Positions 26,311-36,952 of a DNA stretch of 64,000 nt are shown piece after piece. Numbering within the stretch: position 1 is the stretch's first letter; every line of letters begins with the position of its first letter. Below the pieces are notes generated by a model. That model saw nothing but the letters and a program-made list of their open reading frames with translations, ran no database searches and was not told the origin of the DNA. The translations under genes and the position numbers were made by a program. The stretch comes from Sulfurovum riftiae (GTDB lineage Bacteria > Campylobacterota > Campylobacteria > Campylobacterales > Sulfurovaceae): NCBI RefSeq assembly GCF_001595645.1, contig NZ_LNKT01000001.1:1-64000 (forward strand), given 5' to 3'.

Positions 26311-27135
26311 ATGAAAAATGTATGGATGAAAAATATAGGTATGGCAGCAACAGCTGTTTTGATGCTGTCCGGGAATGTCTATGCCGCTCAGGCAGAAGAG
26401 GTGCCTGCAGAGGTAGCGAAGAGAGCAGTGATCGCTGATATTGTGAAACTGATCGATGTTGCGGGAAAACAGAGGATGCTTTCGCAGAGGATAGCAAAAG
26501 ACTATCTGTATGTCGGAAAAAAGGTGGCGGTATCCAAAGCAAGTAAACAGCAGAAGGCTTCCATTGACGAGATGGTTTCTGCACACAAGGTACTGGTTGA
26601 CTCCATCAACGATCCCGAGATCACGAACCTGCTTTCTTTTGTCGAACTGAGTATTGAAGACTTTAAGGCGACGGCAAATGAACCGTTCACTCTTGATAAT
26701 GCCCAGTTGATCATTGACTTGAGCGAGTCGATGCTTGAAGGTAGTCAGTATGTGGTCAATTCCCTGAAAGAGAAAGTGAAGGTGAAAGAGTCGGCTATTG
26801 TCGGAAAATCCGGTAAACAGAGAATGTTGGCACAACGTATTGCAAAATACTATATCGCCTATCAGGCAGGGATCAAAGACAAGAATACCGTTGACCAGAT
26901 GAAAGTGGCTGTTGCCGAATTCTCCGAAGCACACAAAGCATTGATGGCAAACCCCTCCAATACACCGGATATCAACAGAAAACTCAATGAGGTGGACCGG
27001 TTGTGGAAGATCGTATATAAGTTTTATCTGAACATTGAAAAAGGCGGATTGCCTCTGATCGTTTTCAATACAACAGATGACATCACTAAGAAAATGAACA
27101 AGATTACGGCAATGTATGTCGAACTGTATAAGTAA
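26311..27135 (+). CDS. Secreted PilJ/NarX-type sensor-domain protein, paralog 3
   Basis: A 274-residue protein with a clear signal peptide (AATAVLMLSGNVYA|AQAEE) and two P-box-like motifs, LIDVAGKQRMLSQRIAKDYL and GKSGKQRMLAQRIAKYYIAY. It is more distant from paralogs 1 and 2 but has the same two-repeat layout of long helices. It lies 15 bases after paralog 2, behind AAAAGGAAG. It is probably a periplasmic four-helix-bundle ligand binder. Confidence 0.8.
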   Translation: MKNVWMKNIGMAATAVLMLSGNVYAAQAEEVPAEVAKRAVIADIVKLIDVAGKQRMLSQRIAKDYLYVGKKVAVSKASKQQKASIDEMVSAHKVLVDSINDPEITNLLSFVELSIEDFKATANEPFTLDNAQLIIDLSESMLEGSQYVVNSLKEKVKVKESAIVGKSGKQRMLAQRIAKYYIAYQAGIKDKNTVDQMKVAVAEFSEAHKALMANPSNTPDINRKLNEVDRLWKIVYKFYLNIEKGGLPLIVFNTTDDITKKMNKITAMYVELYK

Positions 27136-27165
27136 AATGATCAGTAGAATCAAAAAGGATTGGAG

Positions 27166-27984
27166 ATGAGAAGGATCTTATATGCCTGCCTGTTGGCAGG
27201 GAGTTTGACATATGCAGGCAAAACGCCCTCTACTGCAACAGATATGAACAGTACACAAAGCATGCCAGAAAAGAAGGTTGCTGCTATAACCAGAGGTGAT
27301 GTCAAGATCATTGAAGCCACGGAGAATATACGTTTTTTAAGTCAGCAGATCGTTAAAGAGTATCTTTTCCTGTTCGTGACGCCGCAGAAAGATGCACTGA
27401 AGGCAAAAGTGAAGAAGCGACTGGTCACCCTGAGCAACAATATACGAATGATCGCAGCCACTACGAAAGATGTTGATTCAAAAGATATTCTGGAGTTTTT
27501 GGCATACAGCAAAGACCAGATCGCACAGACTTTGACTGAAGAGATCAGCGAAGAGAATGCAGCACTGATGCTTGATTACAGTGAAACACTGCTGGAGGGA
27601 GCTGATTCCATCGCGGAGGCACATGCCTATGATTTTACCGATGAAGAGCGTATGCTGATGGTGACCAAACAGATGGAATACCTTATAGAACGTATCATGA
27701 AGTACTATATGGCAGTACATGTAGGGTTTGACAACCCTACCAACCAGGAGCAGATGCATAAATCTATTGCGCAGTTCGGTAATAAATTACGAGAGATAGA
27801 AGTGTATCCATATCCGAAAGAGATCGATACAGTGAAAAGCAAGTTGATGGAATCATGGTATGCCAATGGCAATTATTTTGGAAAATCCAAAACACTTTTC
27901 ATTCCAAAACTCATGTTGATGTCGACAGCATATTTGGAAGACCTTGTCGTCAAGATCGCCTTATATCATAATCAGAATCAGTAA
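27166..27984 (+). CDS. Secreted PilJ-like protein, divergent paralog 4 without the P-box signature
   Basis: A 272-residue exported helical protein (signal LYACLLAGSLTYAG). Where the others have AGKQRMLSQR it has IIEATENIRFLSQQIVKEYL and EERMLMVTKQMEYLIERIMK, so the fold and spacing are kept but the Gly/Arg/Met positions are lost. It may be a structural partner that does not bind ligand, or may bind another one. I prefer ATG 27166 (AAAGGA seven bases upstream) over the in-frame TTG 27160. Confidence 0.7.
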   Translation: MRRILYACLLAGSLTYAGKTPSTATDMNSTQSMPEKKVAAITRGDVKIIEATENIRFLSQQIVKEYLFLFVTPQKDALKAKVKKRLVTLSNNIRMIAATTKDVDSKDILEFLAYSKDQIAQTLTEEISEENAALMLDYSETLLEGADSIAEAHAYDFTDEERMLMVTKQMEYLIERIMKYYMAVHVGFDNPTNQEQMHKSIAQFGNKLREIEVYPYPKEIDTVKSKLMESWYANGNYFGKSKTLFIPKLMLMSTAYLEDLVVKIALYHNQNQ

Positions 27985-27996
27985 AGGAGAATGAAG

Positions 27997-30900
27997 ATGA
28001 ATCTGTTAAACAATAAAAATATTTTTTCCTTTCTGATCGTACTTGTCCTTGCCGGGCTGGGAGGAATCTCCTATCAGACGTACTTCTCGTACAATGATTA
28101 CCGAAAGGCGGAAGAGAGTAAAAAAGGGATCCACTTTGTGGAGTTGCTCAGTCAATCGATCGATGCTATTGCCAAAGAACGCCTGGACAGTGCGAACTAT
28201 ATGGGTAGCGGAGGTACTGTGGCTGACAGTGAATTAAAAGCAAGCCGCGAAGTGGTGAACCATACGATCGATTCTTTGGAGAAATATGTCAAACAAAATA
28301 GGCATTTGAAGTTCCAGGAAAAAAGAATTGCCATGGTCAAAAAGAAGCTTGCGGAGGTTAGAAACAAGATCGATACCCTGGGCTCTGACTATAAAGATAT
28401 CTTTTACACCCTATATCATAAAGAGATCTTTCAATCTCTCATGGGGGCGATCAGACTGATTTCGGCAGGGGAAGAGGACCCTGCCATGAAATCGTATCTT
28501 GCAAGTTATACGGATTATATGAAATTAAATGGAAATGTTCTCTTGGAAGACAGTGGGATCCTCTATGTGCTCAATGGGAAATATCCTATGAAGGATGAGG
28601 ATCTTCAAACCTGGGACAATTTGCTTTTACAGGATGCTTTGCCTTCTCTAAAACATATTCCGGATTATGCTTTAATGAAAAGTCTGGCATCGATCGTTTC
28701 AGCCGATACCTATGGCCAGATAGGAAATAAAGAACGTGTCGAGGTTCTGTACGGTGCTGAGACGGGAGAATATAAAATAAGTCCAAAAGAATGGATGAAG
28801 CAGAGTACAAAGAAAACAACCTATCTGACACAGGCACAGCATATCCTTCTGGGGACAGTGCAGGTAGAGGTTGAAGACAGGGGTATAGAAACCAAAAATA
28901 CCTTACTGCAGTATGGTGCAGGAACACTGTTCGCACTGTTTGTACTTTTGGTCATGCTGGTGGTCAATCATAACATCAACAAAGACAAGCAGCTCTTTGA
29001 TGATACGCTAAAAGACATTGAGGCCGTTTTGAATAAAGAGCAGCAAAGAGAGCTTCAGCAGCTTATCGACAAGCATGATGTCAATAATATTTATAAATTC
29101 CTTGTCAATACCATCAGGGAAGCCAACCAGGCCAAAGATCTCTTTCTGGCAAACATGTCACATGAGATCCGTACACCGCTGAACGGGATCGTCGGATTTA
29201 CCCAACTGTTGAAATCCACCGATCCTACACCTGACCAGGAAGAGTTTATCACGGTCATCGAGAACAGCTCGGATAACCTTCTGGCGATCGTCAATGATAT
29301 TCTTGATCTTTCAAAGATCAAAGCGGACAAGATCGAATTGGAAAGTATTCCTTTCAATGCCATAGAGAAATTCGAATCTGCCATTGAGTCATACGGGGCA
29401 AGAGCAGCGGAAAAAGATATTGAGCTGGGTGTCTTCATAGATCCGGATCTTCCCACGCCATTGATCGGTGATCCGACAAAGATCACCCAGATCATTGTCA
29501 ATCTTATCAGTAACGCCATCAAGTTTACAAGTGCAAAGGGAACTATTGACATCCGGATCGAAAAGACGAATGAAACAGACGAAGATGTCACTGTAAAATT
29601 CTCTGTAAGAGATACAGGGATCGGTATTACGGATGAGCAGAGAGGCAAAATATTCGATGCCTTTTCACAGGCGGATGTCAGTACAAGCAGAAAGTTCGGC
29701 GGTACAGGCCTTGGACTGGCGATCTCTGGGAAACTGACCTCGTTCATGGGAGGTAAACTGGATATTGACAGCAAGGAGGGCGAAGGTTCGACATTCTTCT
29801 TCTCTCTGACTTTGCAGAAAGGAGAATTCGCTTCAGTCCTGCAAAGACCGAAAATGAATGGCTTTACCGTGGCGACCGTACTTCCCGATAAAGATACAGA
29901 TAGTCTTCTGGCACGCAATCTGCGTGATTATGTGAGTGCGACTGATGCAAAATTCATTACCTATACCGAGGATGAATTGCTGCGGGAGAAAAAGAATGCA
30001 ATGCCGGATCTGCTTCTTGTAGACCATGTTTATTGCCGTCGCGGTGATGAACTTGAAAAATATCTGGATCTGCAGACAAGGGTCGTACTTTTTACAACAA
30101 GTGACAAGAAAAAGCAGATCGAAGCATATATGGAGAGGATCGACAAGGTTGTCTATAAACCGGTCAATCTTACCAAAACGTTCAAAGCACTCGAAGTTGT
30201 TTATCATGAAATACATACAGTTGATGTATCACGCCATGAAGAACCGGCTGAAACTGCACTGTTCAAAGACATTCATGTGCTGGTAGCCGAAGACAATGCG
30301 ATCAATCAAAAACTCATTTTGAATATTTTGAACAAACTGGGCTTGAAAGTGACGCTTGCCAATAATGGTGAAGAGGCATTGCATTTACGCCAGAAGAATA
30401 ACTATGATATGATCTTTATGGATGTCCAAATGCCTGTGATGGGAGGGATTGAAGCGACAAAAGAGATTTTGACTTATGAAGAAAAAAACCGTAAGCATCA
30501 TATTCCTATCGTTGCATTAACTGCAAATGCGCTGCAGGGGGACAGAGAAAAATATCTCGATGCAGGTATGGATGATTACCTCTCCAAACCTCTTGTGCTT
30601 GAACATTTGATGCAGTTGCTGAAGAAGTATTTTGCAAACAAATTGGAAAAGGACAAAAAGATCGTCATGGAGGCGGAAAAGGAGGCTCCGCCGGTACAAA
30701 GTCCTACAGAGGAAAGCCCTGTCAAAGGTAAAGTGCCTGAAGCTGAAGAGTCTTCTGTCCAGGAAAAAGAAGCAGAGCCGGTTGCTGAAGAGATAGTCGT
30801 TAAAGCGGATATTCTCCTGCATCATGAAACTTCCCTATCTTCAAAAGTGTATGCAACCATGTTGCGTAACCTGGGGTATACAGTAGATGTAGCGGATTCT

Positions 30901-31128
30901 TCCATAGATTTTATGGACAAAGTTGAGAACGACTATTACCACTATGTACTTTTTGATGCCAATTCATTTATGAAGATACATTGCCTTATAGCTGATATTG
31001 TGCATGATGCAGGTGCCCGGCCTTTCCTTTTTGTTTCAGAGAAAGAGATCGGGAATATATGCTGTGAAACGTTAAGTACGGAGCCTAATGTCGAGGAGAT
31101 AAAGAAAAAGCTGGAAACATCAGTATAG
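27997..31128 (+). CDS. Hybrid histidine kinase with NIT-like periplasmic domain and three receiver domains
   Basis: A 1043-residue membrane kinase. Order: TM1 (about 9-29), a long periplasmic helical domain whose first part ([20 protein letters not shown]) resembles the nitrate/nitrite-sensing NIT domain, TM2 (about 303-328), HisKA with the phospho-His near 389 in [20 protein letters not shown], HATPase ([28 protein letters not shown]), a degenerate receiver (LLLVDHVYC), a canonical receiver ([11 protein letters not shown], phospho-Asp near 809 in [12 protein letters not shown]), an acidic linker, and a third degenerate receiver. ATG 27997 fits the AAGGAGA spacing better than ATG 27991. Last gene of the PilJ-like operon; no separate response regulator follows. 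Confidence 0.88.
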   Translation: MNLLNNKNIFSFLIVLVLAGLGGISYQTYFSYNDYRKAEESKKGIHFVELLSQSIDAIAKERLDSANYMGSGGTVADSELKASREVVNHTIDSLEKYVKQNRHLKFQEKRIAMVKKKLAEVRNKIDTLGSDYKDIFYTLYHKEIFQSLMGAIRLISAGEEDPAMKSYLASYTDYMKLNGNVLLEDSGILYVLNGKYPMKDEDLQTWDNLLLQDALPSLKHIPDYALMKSLASIVSADTYGQIGNKERVEVLYGAETGEYKISPKEWMKQSTKKTTYLTQAQHILLGTVQVEVEDRGIETKNTLLQYGAGTLFALFVLLVMLVVNHNINKDKQLFDDTLKDIEAVLNKEQQRELQQLIDKHDVNNIYKFLVNTIREANQAKDLFLANMSHEIRTPLNGIVGFTQLLKSTDPTPDQEEFITVIENSSDNLLAIVNDILDLSKIKADKIELESIPFNAIEKFESAIESYGARAAEKDIELGVFIDPDLPTPLIGDPTKITQIIVNLISNAIKFTSAKGTIDIRIEKTNETDEDVTVKFSVRDTGIGITDEQRGKIFDAFSQADVSTSRKFGGTGLGLAISGKLTSFMGGKLDIDSKEGEGSTFFFSLTLQKGEFASVLQRPKMNGFTVATVLPDKDTDSLLARNLRDYVSATDAKFITYTEDELLREKKNAMPDLLLVDHVYCRRGDELEKYLDLQTRVVLFTTSDKKKQIEAYMERIDKVVYKPVNLTKTFKALEVVYHEIHTVDVSRHEEPAETALFKDIHVLVAEDNAINQKLILNILNKLGLKVTLANNGEEALHLRQKNNYDMIFMDVQMPVMGGIEATKEILTYEEKNRKHHIPIVALTANALQGDREKYLDAGMDDYLSKPLVLEHLMQLLKKYFANKLEKDKKIVMEAEKEAPPVQSPTEESPVKGKVPEAEESSVQEKEAEPVAEEIVVKADILLHHETSLSSKVYATMLRNLGYTVDVADSSIDFMDKVENDYYHYVLFDANSFMKIHCLIADIVHDAGARPFLFVSEKEIGNICCETLSTEPNVEEIKKKLETSV

Positions 31129-31842
31129 GATCCTTGCCAGATAAAGCCCCTGCGGCTGTGCAAGGCCGGTAGTATGTCTCTCTTTGCCCTCCAACTGCCT
31201 GTGCAACTGTTGAAGGGTAAGCTCTTTTTGCGCACACAGCATGGCAGCTTCTACCATCATCCTTACCTGTGAACGCAAAAATCCGTTGGCCGAGAAGTAG
31301 ACGAAGTGATGCTTCCCGTGCTGCCGATAGTCTGTTCTGTAGATCTCTCTGACCGTGGTATGTATATCTGACCCTGTTTTGTGGAAATAGGCAAAATCAT
31401 GTTCTCCTATAAATATCGATAATGCCTCGCGAAGGATATCGGTATTGAAACCGCTGTAATGTGAGATATATTTTTTCTCGAAGACAGAAGGTTCATTCTC
31501 TTTGAAAACATATCTGTATATACGTTTTTTGGCAGAGAAGCGTGCATGAAAATCATCAGGAACCTCTGAGATATGTTTGAAATGTATCCTGGAGAGTTTC
31601 CTGTTCAATGTTCTCTTGAGTTTGGCCGGGTCATTCCAGAATTCAGGCAGGTCGAAATGAATGACCTGTCCGGTGGCATGTACTCCGGCATCGGTGCGTC
31701 CGCTGCCTGTAATGGCCGAATCGATCTGCAGGTCCCCAAGGGCTTTTTCTATGGCTGAAGTGACGGTTCTCTTTGTCGAGGTCTGTTTCTGAAAGCCCTG
31801 ATAAGCACTGCCATCATAAGAAATCACCGCTTTTACTTTCAC
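31120..31842 (-). CDS. truA: tRNA pseudouridine(38-40) synthase
   Basis: Converts uridines 38-40 of the anticodon stem to pseudouridine. The 240-residue protein starts [20 protein letters not shown] and contains [21 protein letters not shown] with the catalytic Asp, then [16 protein letters not shown] and [12 protein letters not shown]. Its 3' end overlaps the convergent hybrid-kinase gene by nine bases, leaving no room for a terminator. Confidence 0.95.
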   Translation of the reverse strand: MKVKAVISYDGSAYQGFQKQTSTKRTVTSAIEKALGDLQIDSAITGSGRTDAGVHATGQVIHFDLPEFWNDPAKLKRTLNRKLSRIHFKHISEVPDDFHARFSAKKRIYRYVFKENEPSVFEKKYISHYSGFNTDILREALSIFIGEHDFAYFHKTGSDIHTTVREIYRTDYRQHGKHHFVYFSANGFLRSQVRMMVEAAMLCAQKELTLQQLHRQLEGKERHTTGLAQPQGLYLARILY

Positions 31843-31851
31843 ATATATCCT

Positions 31852-32877
31852 TTAGAAGTAACGTGCCACACGTTTCTCGAAGAGGACCCTGCCAAGTACG
31901 AAAGTGGCGACTGCTGCAATGACAAGGCTCGGGAGATTCCCCCATTTTTCCAGGGATGAAGCGATAAGATAAAGAAAAAATGTTACACCGAAAATAATGA
32001 TGAAAGAGTAATTGGACTGATATCGTGGGTTGATCATGGCAAAGGCAGCTACAAGGTAGACGGAGAGCAGGGGAATGAAACTCACAAAGAGATAGAAAAG
32101 CGCCCGCCCTTTGCGGTGTTTGTCTGTTTTTCCCAATGCCCAGTAGGTGATGATATCCTGAAAATGAAAACGGTACTTCTGTTTAGTGTCAAAGACTTCC
32201 AGGGTCCTGTATTTTGCCTGTTGCAGTTTCTCTTCGGTGTAGGTATAACCATAACCTTCCTGAAGCAGGAGCGATGCGACATGATTGTCTCGGTTCAACT
32301 GGCCTTTTTGGGAAGAGAAGAACTGCTCTTCATCTTTTTTGGTACGGTTGTATATGACCATGTCATGGAACATCTCGCTCTTTTCATCCTTCTCTTTGAC
32401 ATAGATATAGTACTCACCGAATTTCTGTCCCAGTTTCCCCGGAACGATATTGAGTGTCGCTTCGGACTTCTTCTTCTCTTTAAAGGCGTTGTAGAGCTGT
32501 TTGCTCATGGGAATACCCAGAAAGGATATGGCTGAAAGAAGTACGGAGAAGAGGATCCCGAGAAGCAGAATGCTTTTGAGGACCTTTTTTGCTCTGAGGC
32601 CCAGCGCATAGAGGGCGATGAGTTCATTGTCCTGTGAGAGTTTCATCAGGGTATTGGTCACTGCGGCAATGAAAGAGAGCGGAATGGTATAAAATATGAT
32701 GTTGGGCAGGGAGTAGCTGTAAAGCAGAAGAAGTTCCAGGAAATCTATCTGTATCTGGGCGGTCAGGGAGGATATCTTAACCAGGTAGACCAGTGATATG
32801 ATCAGAAAAAAGGGTATGAAAATAGTCAAAAATGCTTTGGCGAGATTTGACGAGATATACCCCCTGACATTAACCAT
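31852..32877 (-). CDS. LptF/LptG-family permease of lipopolysaccharide export
   Basis: A 341-residue inner-membrane protein with the LptF/G layout: a start MVNVRGYISSNLAKAFLTIF, three N-terminal TM segments (about 12-32, 50-75, 93-118), a periplasmic jellyroll region (about 130-255), and three C-terminal TM segments. It would work with LptB2 and LptA to extract LPS from the inner membrane. Which of the two subunits it is cannot be settled. The start ATG 32877 is preferred; the upstream extension lies in the prepilin peptidase frame. Overlaps that gene by 8 bases. Confidence 0.85.
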   Translation of the reverse strand: MVNVRGYISSNLAKAFLTIFIPFFLIISLVYLVKISSLTAQIQIDFLELLLLYSYSLPNIIFYTIPLSFIAAVTNTLMKLSQDNELIALYALGLRAKKVLKSILLLGILFSVLLSAISFLGIPMSKQLYNAFKEKKKSEATLNIVPGKLGQKFGEYYIYVKEKDEKSEMFHDMVIYNRTKKDEEQFFSSQKGQLNRDNHVASLLLQEGYGYTYTEEKLQQAKYRTLEVFDTKQKYRFHFQDIITYWALGKTDKHRKGRALFYLFVSFIPLLSVYLVAAFAMINPRYQSNYSFIIIFGVTFFLYLIASSLEKWGNLPSLVIAAVATFVLGRVLFEKRVARYF

Positions 32878-33610
32878 AGATGAGCTTCTCCAGCAGTTGG
32901 GTAGCTTGTGCGTCGTACAGATAGGTAATGAATGTTGCCATGGCCAGGAAAGGCACGAACGGGACACCTCTTTCACGGTAGATCAGTGCAGGGATCATTG
33001 CAAGCAGTGCAGAGAGGAAGATGGCCACAAAGAAATTGGGGAAGCCCAGCAGCGCACCCATGGTACCTGCGACAATGACATCCGCACCGCCCATGGCCTC
33101 TCTTCTGGCGATCAGCGAGGAGAGCAGGCCTATGAGGTAGAGACCTCCTGCGGCAATGGCGGCATAGAGTGCGGCATGGATGAAGTCGGGTTGTACCAGG
33201 GCAAAGACAAGTGCAGCGAAATTCACATTGTCCGGCACGGCCATATATTTGAAATCGATCATCACCAGTGCGAAGAGTGCGGCAAAAGAGGCGGCAACGA
33301 AGGGCAGATACCAGACGAGCCCGAGCTTGAGATAGAGTGCAACAAAAATGACACCCGTCAGAAATTCGACAACAGGGTACTGTGCCGAGATCTTTTCATG
33401 ACAGAAATAGCATTTTCCCTGAAGGAAAAGCCAGGAGAAGATGGGGATATTGTGCCACCACTTCAGCGGTGTCTGACAGCTCTGGCATTTGGAAGAGGGA
33501 AAGACAATGCTTTCCCCTTTTGGAATACGGTAAATGACCACATTCAAAAAAGAACCGATCATCGTTCCAAAAATAAATACGGCTAAGGCTACAAGGGTGG
33601 TTTCCATCAT
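32870..33610 (-). CDS. pilD: Type IV prepilin peptidase/N-methylase
   Basis: Cleaves and methylates type IV prepilins and pseudopilins. The 246-residue protein has GSFLNVVIYRIPKGES near the N-terminus, a cytoplasmic zinc-binding loop with two CxxC pairs (CQSC and CYFC), and the two aspartates of the membrane aspartyl protease in MIDFKYMAVPD and AMGGADVIVAGTMGALLG. It suggests that the organism makes type IV pili or a type II-like system; no pilus genes are in the window. Overlaps uppS by four bases. Confidence 0.94.
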   Translation of the reverse strand: MMETTLVALAVFIFGTMIGSFLNVVIYRIPKGESIVFPSSKCQSCQTPLKWWHNIPIFSWLFLQGKCYFCHEKISAQYPVVEFLTGVIFVALYLKLGLVWYLPFVAASFAALFALVMIDFKYMAVPDNVNFAALVFALVQPDFIHAALYAAIAAGGLYLIGLLSSLIARREAMGGADVIVAGTMGALLGFPNFFVAIFLSALLAMIPALIYRERGVPFVPFLAMATFITYLYDAQATQLLEKLIYG

Positions 33611-34296
33611 GATAATCCTCCGAATCGTCTGGTGCGCTGCTCGAAATCGGTGATGATCTCATCGAGTTCCTGTGTAGTGAAATCCGGCCAGAGCGTCTCT
33701 GTAAAATAGAACTCCGCATAGCTGATCTGCCACAGCAGATAGTTGGAAACACGTTCTTCACCGCTGGTTCTAATGAGCAGATCGATATCGCTGTAGGGAG
33801 TCTGCAGTGCAGCTGAAATATCAGCTTCGGTCACTTTTGTCTTGCCCTCGGCTATGAGTCTGTTGACCGCAGCAGTGATCTCTGCACGGCCTCCGTAGTT
33901 GAGTGCCAGGATGTGGATCAGGTCAGTATTGTTTTTTGTAGCTTCTTCCGTCATTCTGATACGCTGCTGCAGTTTTTGGGAAAAAGCTTCAATGTTTCCG
34001 ATGGCCATGAATCGCACATTGTTCTTCTGGTAGGTCTCCAGCTCTTTTTGCAGATAGCGGTCAAGCAGTTTCATAAGGAATTCCACTTCCAGTTTTGGAC
34101 GTTTCCAGTTTTCCGTACTGAAAGCATAGAAGGTCACGGTCTCGATGCTGGGGTGTTTGGCACAGTAAACGGTGACGTCACGGATGATCTCTGCCCCCTT
34201 CTCATGCCCTTTGGTACGGTTGAGTCCGCGCTGATTTGCCCATCTGCCGTTGCCATCCATGATGATCGCGAGATTTTTGAGCGGATGTTTAGTCAT
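33607..34296 (-). CDS. uppS: Isoprenyl transferase (undecaprenyl diphosphate synthase)
   Basis: Makes the C55 lipid carrier for peptidoglycan and O-antigen. The protein (229 residues from ATG 34296) has NLAIIMDGNGRWANQRGLNR with the catalytic Asp, ETVTFYAFSTENWKRP, and LLIRTSGEERVSNYLLWQISYAEFYF. An in-frame ATG at 34317 would add seven residues; neither start has a clear ribosome site. It overlaps coaBC by 8 bases. Confidence 0.95.
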   Translation of the reverse strand: MTKHPLKNLAIIMDGNGRWANQRGLNRTKGHEKGAEIIRDVTVYCAKHPSIETVTFYAFSTENWKRPKLEVEFLMKLLDRYLQKELETYQKNNVRFMAIGNIEAFSQKLQQRIRMTEEATKNNTDLIHILALNYGGRAEITAAVNRLIAEGKTKVTEADISAALQTPYSDIDLLIRTSGEERVSNYLLWQISYAEFYFTETLWPDFTTQELDEIITDFEQRTRRFGGLS

Positions 34297-35557
34297 CGGA
34301 AAGGCTCTTTGAGGCATTCAGTATGGCTTGGGAAAGTGTCAGTTTGTCTGCCTTGCCAAGCGGAGTCACTTCATTTGGGGTAATGAAGGTGATCTCATTT
34401 TCGTCACTGCCGAAACCGCTGCTGTCATCAAGGAGGTTGTAGCAGACTGCATCGACCTCTTTCTGAGTAAGGAGTGCTTTGGCATTTTCCAGGCCGTTCT
34501 GTGCATCCATCTCCGCTTTGAAGGCTACGGTACGGATACCGTCTTTGTTCAACGAGGAAAGAATGTCCGGTGTCTGGACAAGCTCGAGGCTCCATGTCTC
34601 TCCCAGTGCCGATTTCTTGAGTTTTCCCTTCTGAGGATATTTCGGTCTGAAGTCCGAGACCGCTGCGACCATGAAGAGGAAAGGGGTCTTCTGTATGAGC
34701 ATGCGCGGGTCGCTACTGTTCATGCTGGCCTGGCTCATTACACCCTTTTTTGCGACCCTGACGGCATCCTGTGTATATTCGAGCATCTCCTCTGCATCTT
34801 CCACATCGATGGTGTAGACAGCAGCAGGAAGTCCCTCTTTGTCTTTGGTGGTCAGGTAGCAGACATCCGCCCCTCTGAGATAGAGCGAAAGTACGATGGC
34901 TTTTGCCATTTTCCCTGAAGAGTAGTTGGAAAGATAGCGCACATCATCGATCTTCTCTCTGGTGCCTCCGCCGGTGACGACCACACGGCGGTCTGTCCAG
35001 AACGGCTCTTTGAGCAGTGCTTTGGCTGTTGCAAAAAAGATCTCTTCAGGGTCTGCCAATGCGCCGCTGCCGGTATCTCCGCAGGCAAGCTGTTTCTCCT
35101 GAGGTTCGATGATGGTATAGTCATTGACCTTGAGCATCTTGAGCGAGCCGGTGGTGTAGTGGTTCTTGAGCATCTGTGTATTGGCTGCAGGTGCGACAAG
35201 CATAGGACCGGCATAGGCAAGCGCGGTCTGGGCAAGGATATTGTCGGCGATCCCTTTGCTCAGCTTGTTGAGTGTATTGGCAGTGGCGGGTGCGACGATA
35301 AAGACATCACACTTTTTGCCTATCTCAATGTGGTTAAGCTCGGAACTCCAGCTCTCGGAATTTTCCGTGAGTACAGGGTTGCGTGTCAACGCTTCAAAGG
35401 TAAGTGCGGAGACAAAACGTTCTGCACTCGGTGTCATGACAATGTGTACTTCTGCACCTGCCTTGACGAAAAGTCTTGCCAGGTCACAGGCCTTGTAGGC
35501 AGAGATACTTCCGGTCACACCTAAAAGTATGGATTTGTCGTTGAGGTTGATCTGCAT
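34289..35557 (-). CDS. coaBC: Bifunctional phosphopantothenoylcysteine decarboxylase/phosphopantothenate-cysteine ligase
   Basis: Two steps of coenzyme A synthesis in one 422-residue protein. The CoaC flavoprotein part has ILLGVTGSISAYKACDLARL, the PASANTLNKLS-type variant APATANTLNKLSKGIADN, and the catalytic Cys in QEKQLACGDTGSGALADPEE. The CoaB ligase part has RRVVVTGGGTREKIDDVRYL, SNYSSGKMA and VAAVSDFRPKYPQKGKLKK. Its start overlaps the glmU stop by one base. A roughly 35-residue stretch around 255-285 is longer than in E. coli. Confidence 0.94.
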   Translation of the reverse strand: MQINLNDKSILLGVTGSISAYKACDLARLFVKAGAEVHIVMTPSAERFVSALTFEALTRNPVLTENSESWSSELNHIEIGKKCDVFIVAPATANTLNKLSKGIADNILAQTALAYAGPMLVAPAANTQMLKNHYTTGSLKMLKVNDYTIIEPQEKQLACGDTGSGALADPEEIFFATAKALLKEPFWTDRRVVVTGGGTREKIDDVRYLSNYSSGKMAKAIVLSLYLRGADVCYLTTKDKEGLPAAVYTIDVEDAEEMLEYTQDAVRVAKKGVMSQASMNSSDPRMLIQKTPFLFMVAAVSDFRPKYPQKGKLKKSALGETWSLELVQTPDILSSLNKDGIRTVAFKAEMDAQNGLENAKALLTQKEVDAVCYNLLDDSSGFGSDENEITFITPNEVTPLGKADKLTLSQAILNASKSLSDD

Positions 35558-36849
35558 TATGTGTCTCCGAAGAATTTATAGAAAAAGTTTTTAACGGTTC
35601 TCATGGGGATCCTGGAAATGACGAGAACGCCTTTTTCCACATCTTTGTTCACTGTGGTCCCTGCAGCGATAATGACATCATCTTCGATGCTTACAGGTGC
35701 GACAAGCTGTGTGTCCGACCCGACAAAGACATTTTTGCCGATCTTTGTCTGAAATTTGTTCTTGCCGTCGTAGTTGCAGGTAATGACCCCCGCACCGATA
35801 TTGGAGCCTTCATCGATGGTGGCATCGCCGATATAGGCAAGATGTCCTGCTTTGACTCCTGTCAGTGTCGATTTCTTCACCTCTACAAAATTTCCGATAT
35901 GTGTATCTACCAGGGTCGTCCCCGGTCTGATACGTCCCATTGGCCCTACATCGGAATTTTCGATGTGAGCTTCTTCAATAACGGAGTTGGTCTTGATATG
36001 TGCATTGACAAGTCGGCTCTCTCCCTGGATACTCACACCATTCTCAAGGATGCACTCTCCCTCGAAAGTGGCACGGCAGTCGATGTAGATGGTATCGGGC
36101 AGCCTCATGATCACTCCTGCCATCATCAAAGCTTCTTTGATGCGCCGCTGCATGATCACCTCTGCATGGGCAAGGTCGAGTTTGGAGTTGACCCCTTTGA
36201 ACTCCTCTTCAGGTACATAGACGGGGTGCACACTTTTGCCCTCATCGACAGCCATCTTAACGATATCGGTGAGGTAGTACTCTGCCTGGGCATTGTCATT
36301 GCTCAGTTGCGGGATGTAGCGCTCCAAAAGGGCTGTATCGACAGCATAGATACCTGCATTGACCGTTTTGGTGGCCAGCTGTTCCGGTGTACAGTCCTTC
36401 TGCTCAACGATCTCCCTGACTTCTCCGTTCTCGATGATGACACGCCCGTATCCGGATGGGTCTTCAAGTTCGATGACCGACATGTTGATATCTGCTTTTC
36501 CTGAAGTAAGTGCTTCAAGAGAGGCTTTGGTGATAAGCGGCATATCTCCGTTGAGGATAAGTGTACGTTCATGTTTGGTCGTTATGCCTTTCATCGCACC
36601 GCCTGTTCCCGGGTACTGCTGTGCATCCTGCAGGTGAAAACGGATATTTTCATAGTGTTCTTCGATCATCGTTTCAATACGCTCCGCCTGATGGTAGAGT
36701 ACAACCGTGATATCATCGGAGAGTTCCTGCGCTGCATCGATGGCATGAAAGAGCATCGGTTTGCCCGAGATCTCATGAAGGACTTTGGGTTTGGCAGACT
36801 TCATTCTTGTGCCCTGGCCTGCGGCAAGGATGACAACACTTATCGACAT
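35557..36849 (-). CDS. glmU: Bifunctional UDP-GlcNAc pyrophosphorylase/glucosamine-1-phosphate acetyltransferase
   Basis: Makes UDP-GlcNAc for peptidoglycan and lipid A. The 430-residue protein has the nucleotidyltransferase start VVILAAGQGTRMKSAKPKVL, GTGGAMKGI and LILNGDMPLI, then a left-handed beta-helix of hexapeptide repeats (about 245-410) including GVKAGHLAYIGDATIDEGSNIGAG and TCNYDGKNKFQT, with the catalytic His in GHLAY. First gene of the minus-strand run down to the LptF/G-like gene. Confidence 0.96.
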   Translation of the reverse strand: MSISVVILAAGQGTRMKSAKPKVLHEISGKPMLFHAIDAAQELSDDITVVLYHQAERIETMIEEHYENIRFHLQDAQQYPGTGGAMKGITTKHERTLILNGDMPLITKASLEALTSGKADINMSVIELEDPSGYGRVIIENGEVREIVEQKDCTPEQLATKTVNAGIYAVDTALLERYIPQLSNDNAQAEYYLTDIVKMAVDEGKSVHPVYVPEEEFKGVNSKLDLAHAEVIMQRRIKEALMMAGVIMRLPDTIYIDCRATFEGECILENGVSIQGESRLVNAHIKTNSVIEEAHIENSDVGPMGRIRPGTTLVDTHIGNFVEVKKSTLTGVKAGHLAYIGDATIDEGSNIGAGVITCNYDGKNKFQTKIGKNVFVGSDTQLVAPVSIEDDVIIAAGTTVNKDVEKGVLVISRIPMRTVKNFFYKFFGDT

Positions 36850-36952
36850 TTTTTGAACCTTTTAGATAGAATACGAAAAATCATTTAATTAATGCGATTA
36901 TATCGAATTGAAATTAAGGGTGCTGTTTTATGCACCCTGGTTGAGGGATCAC

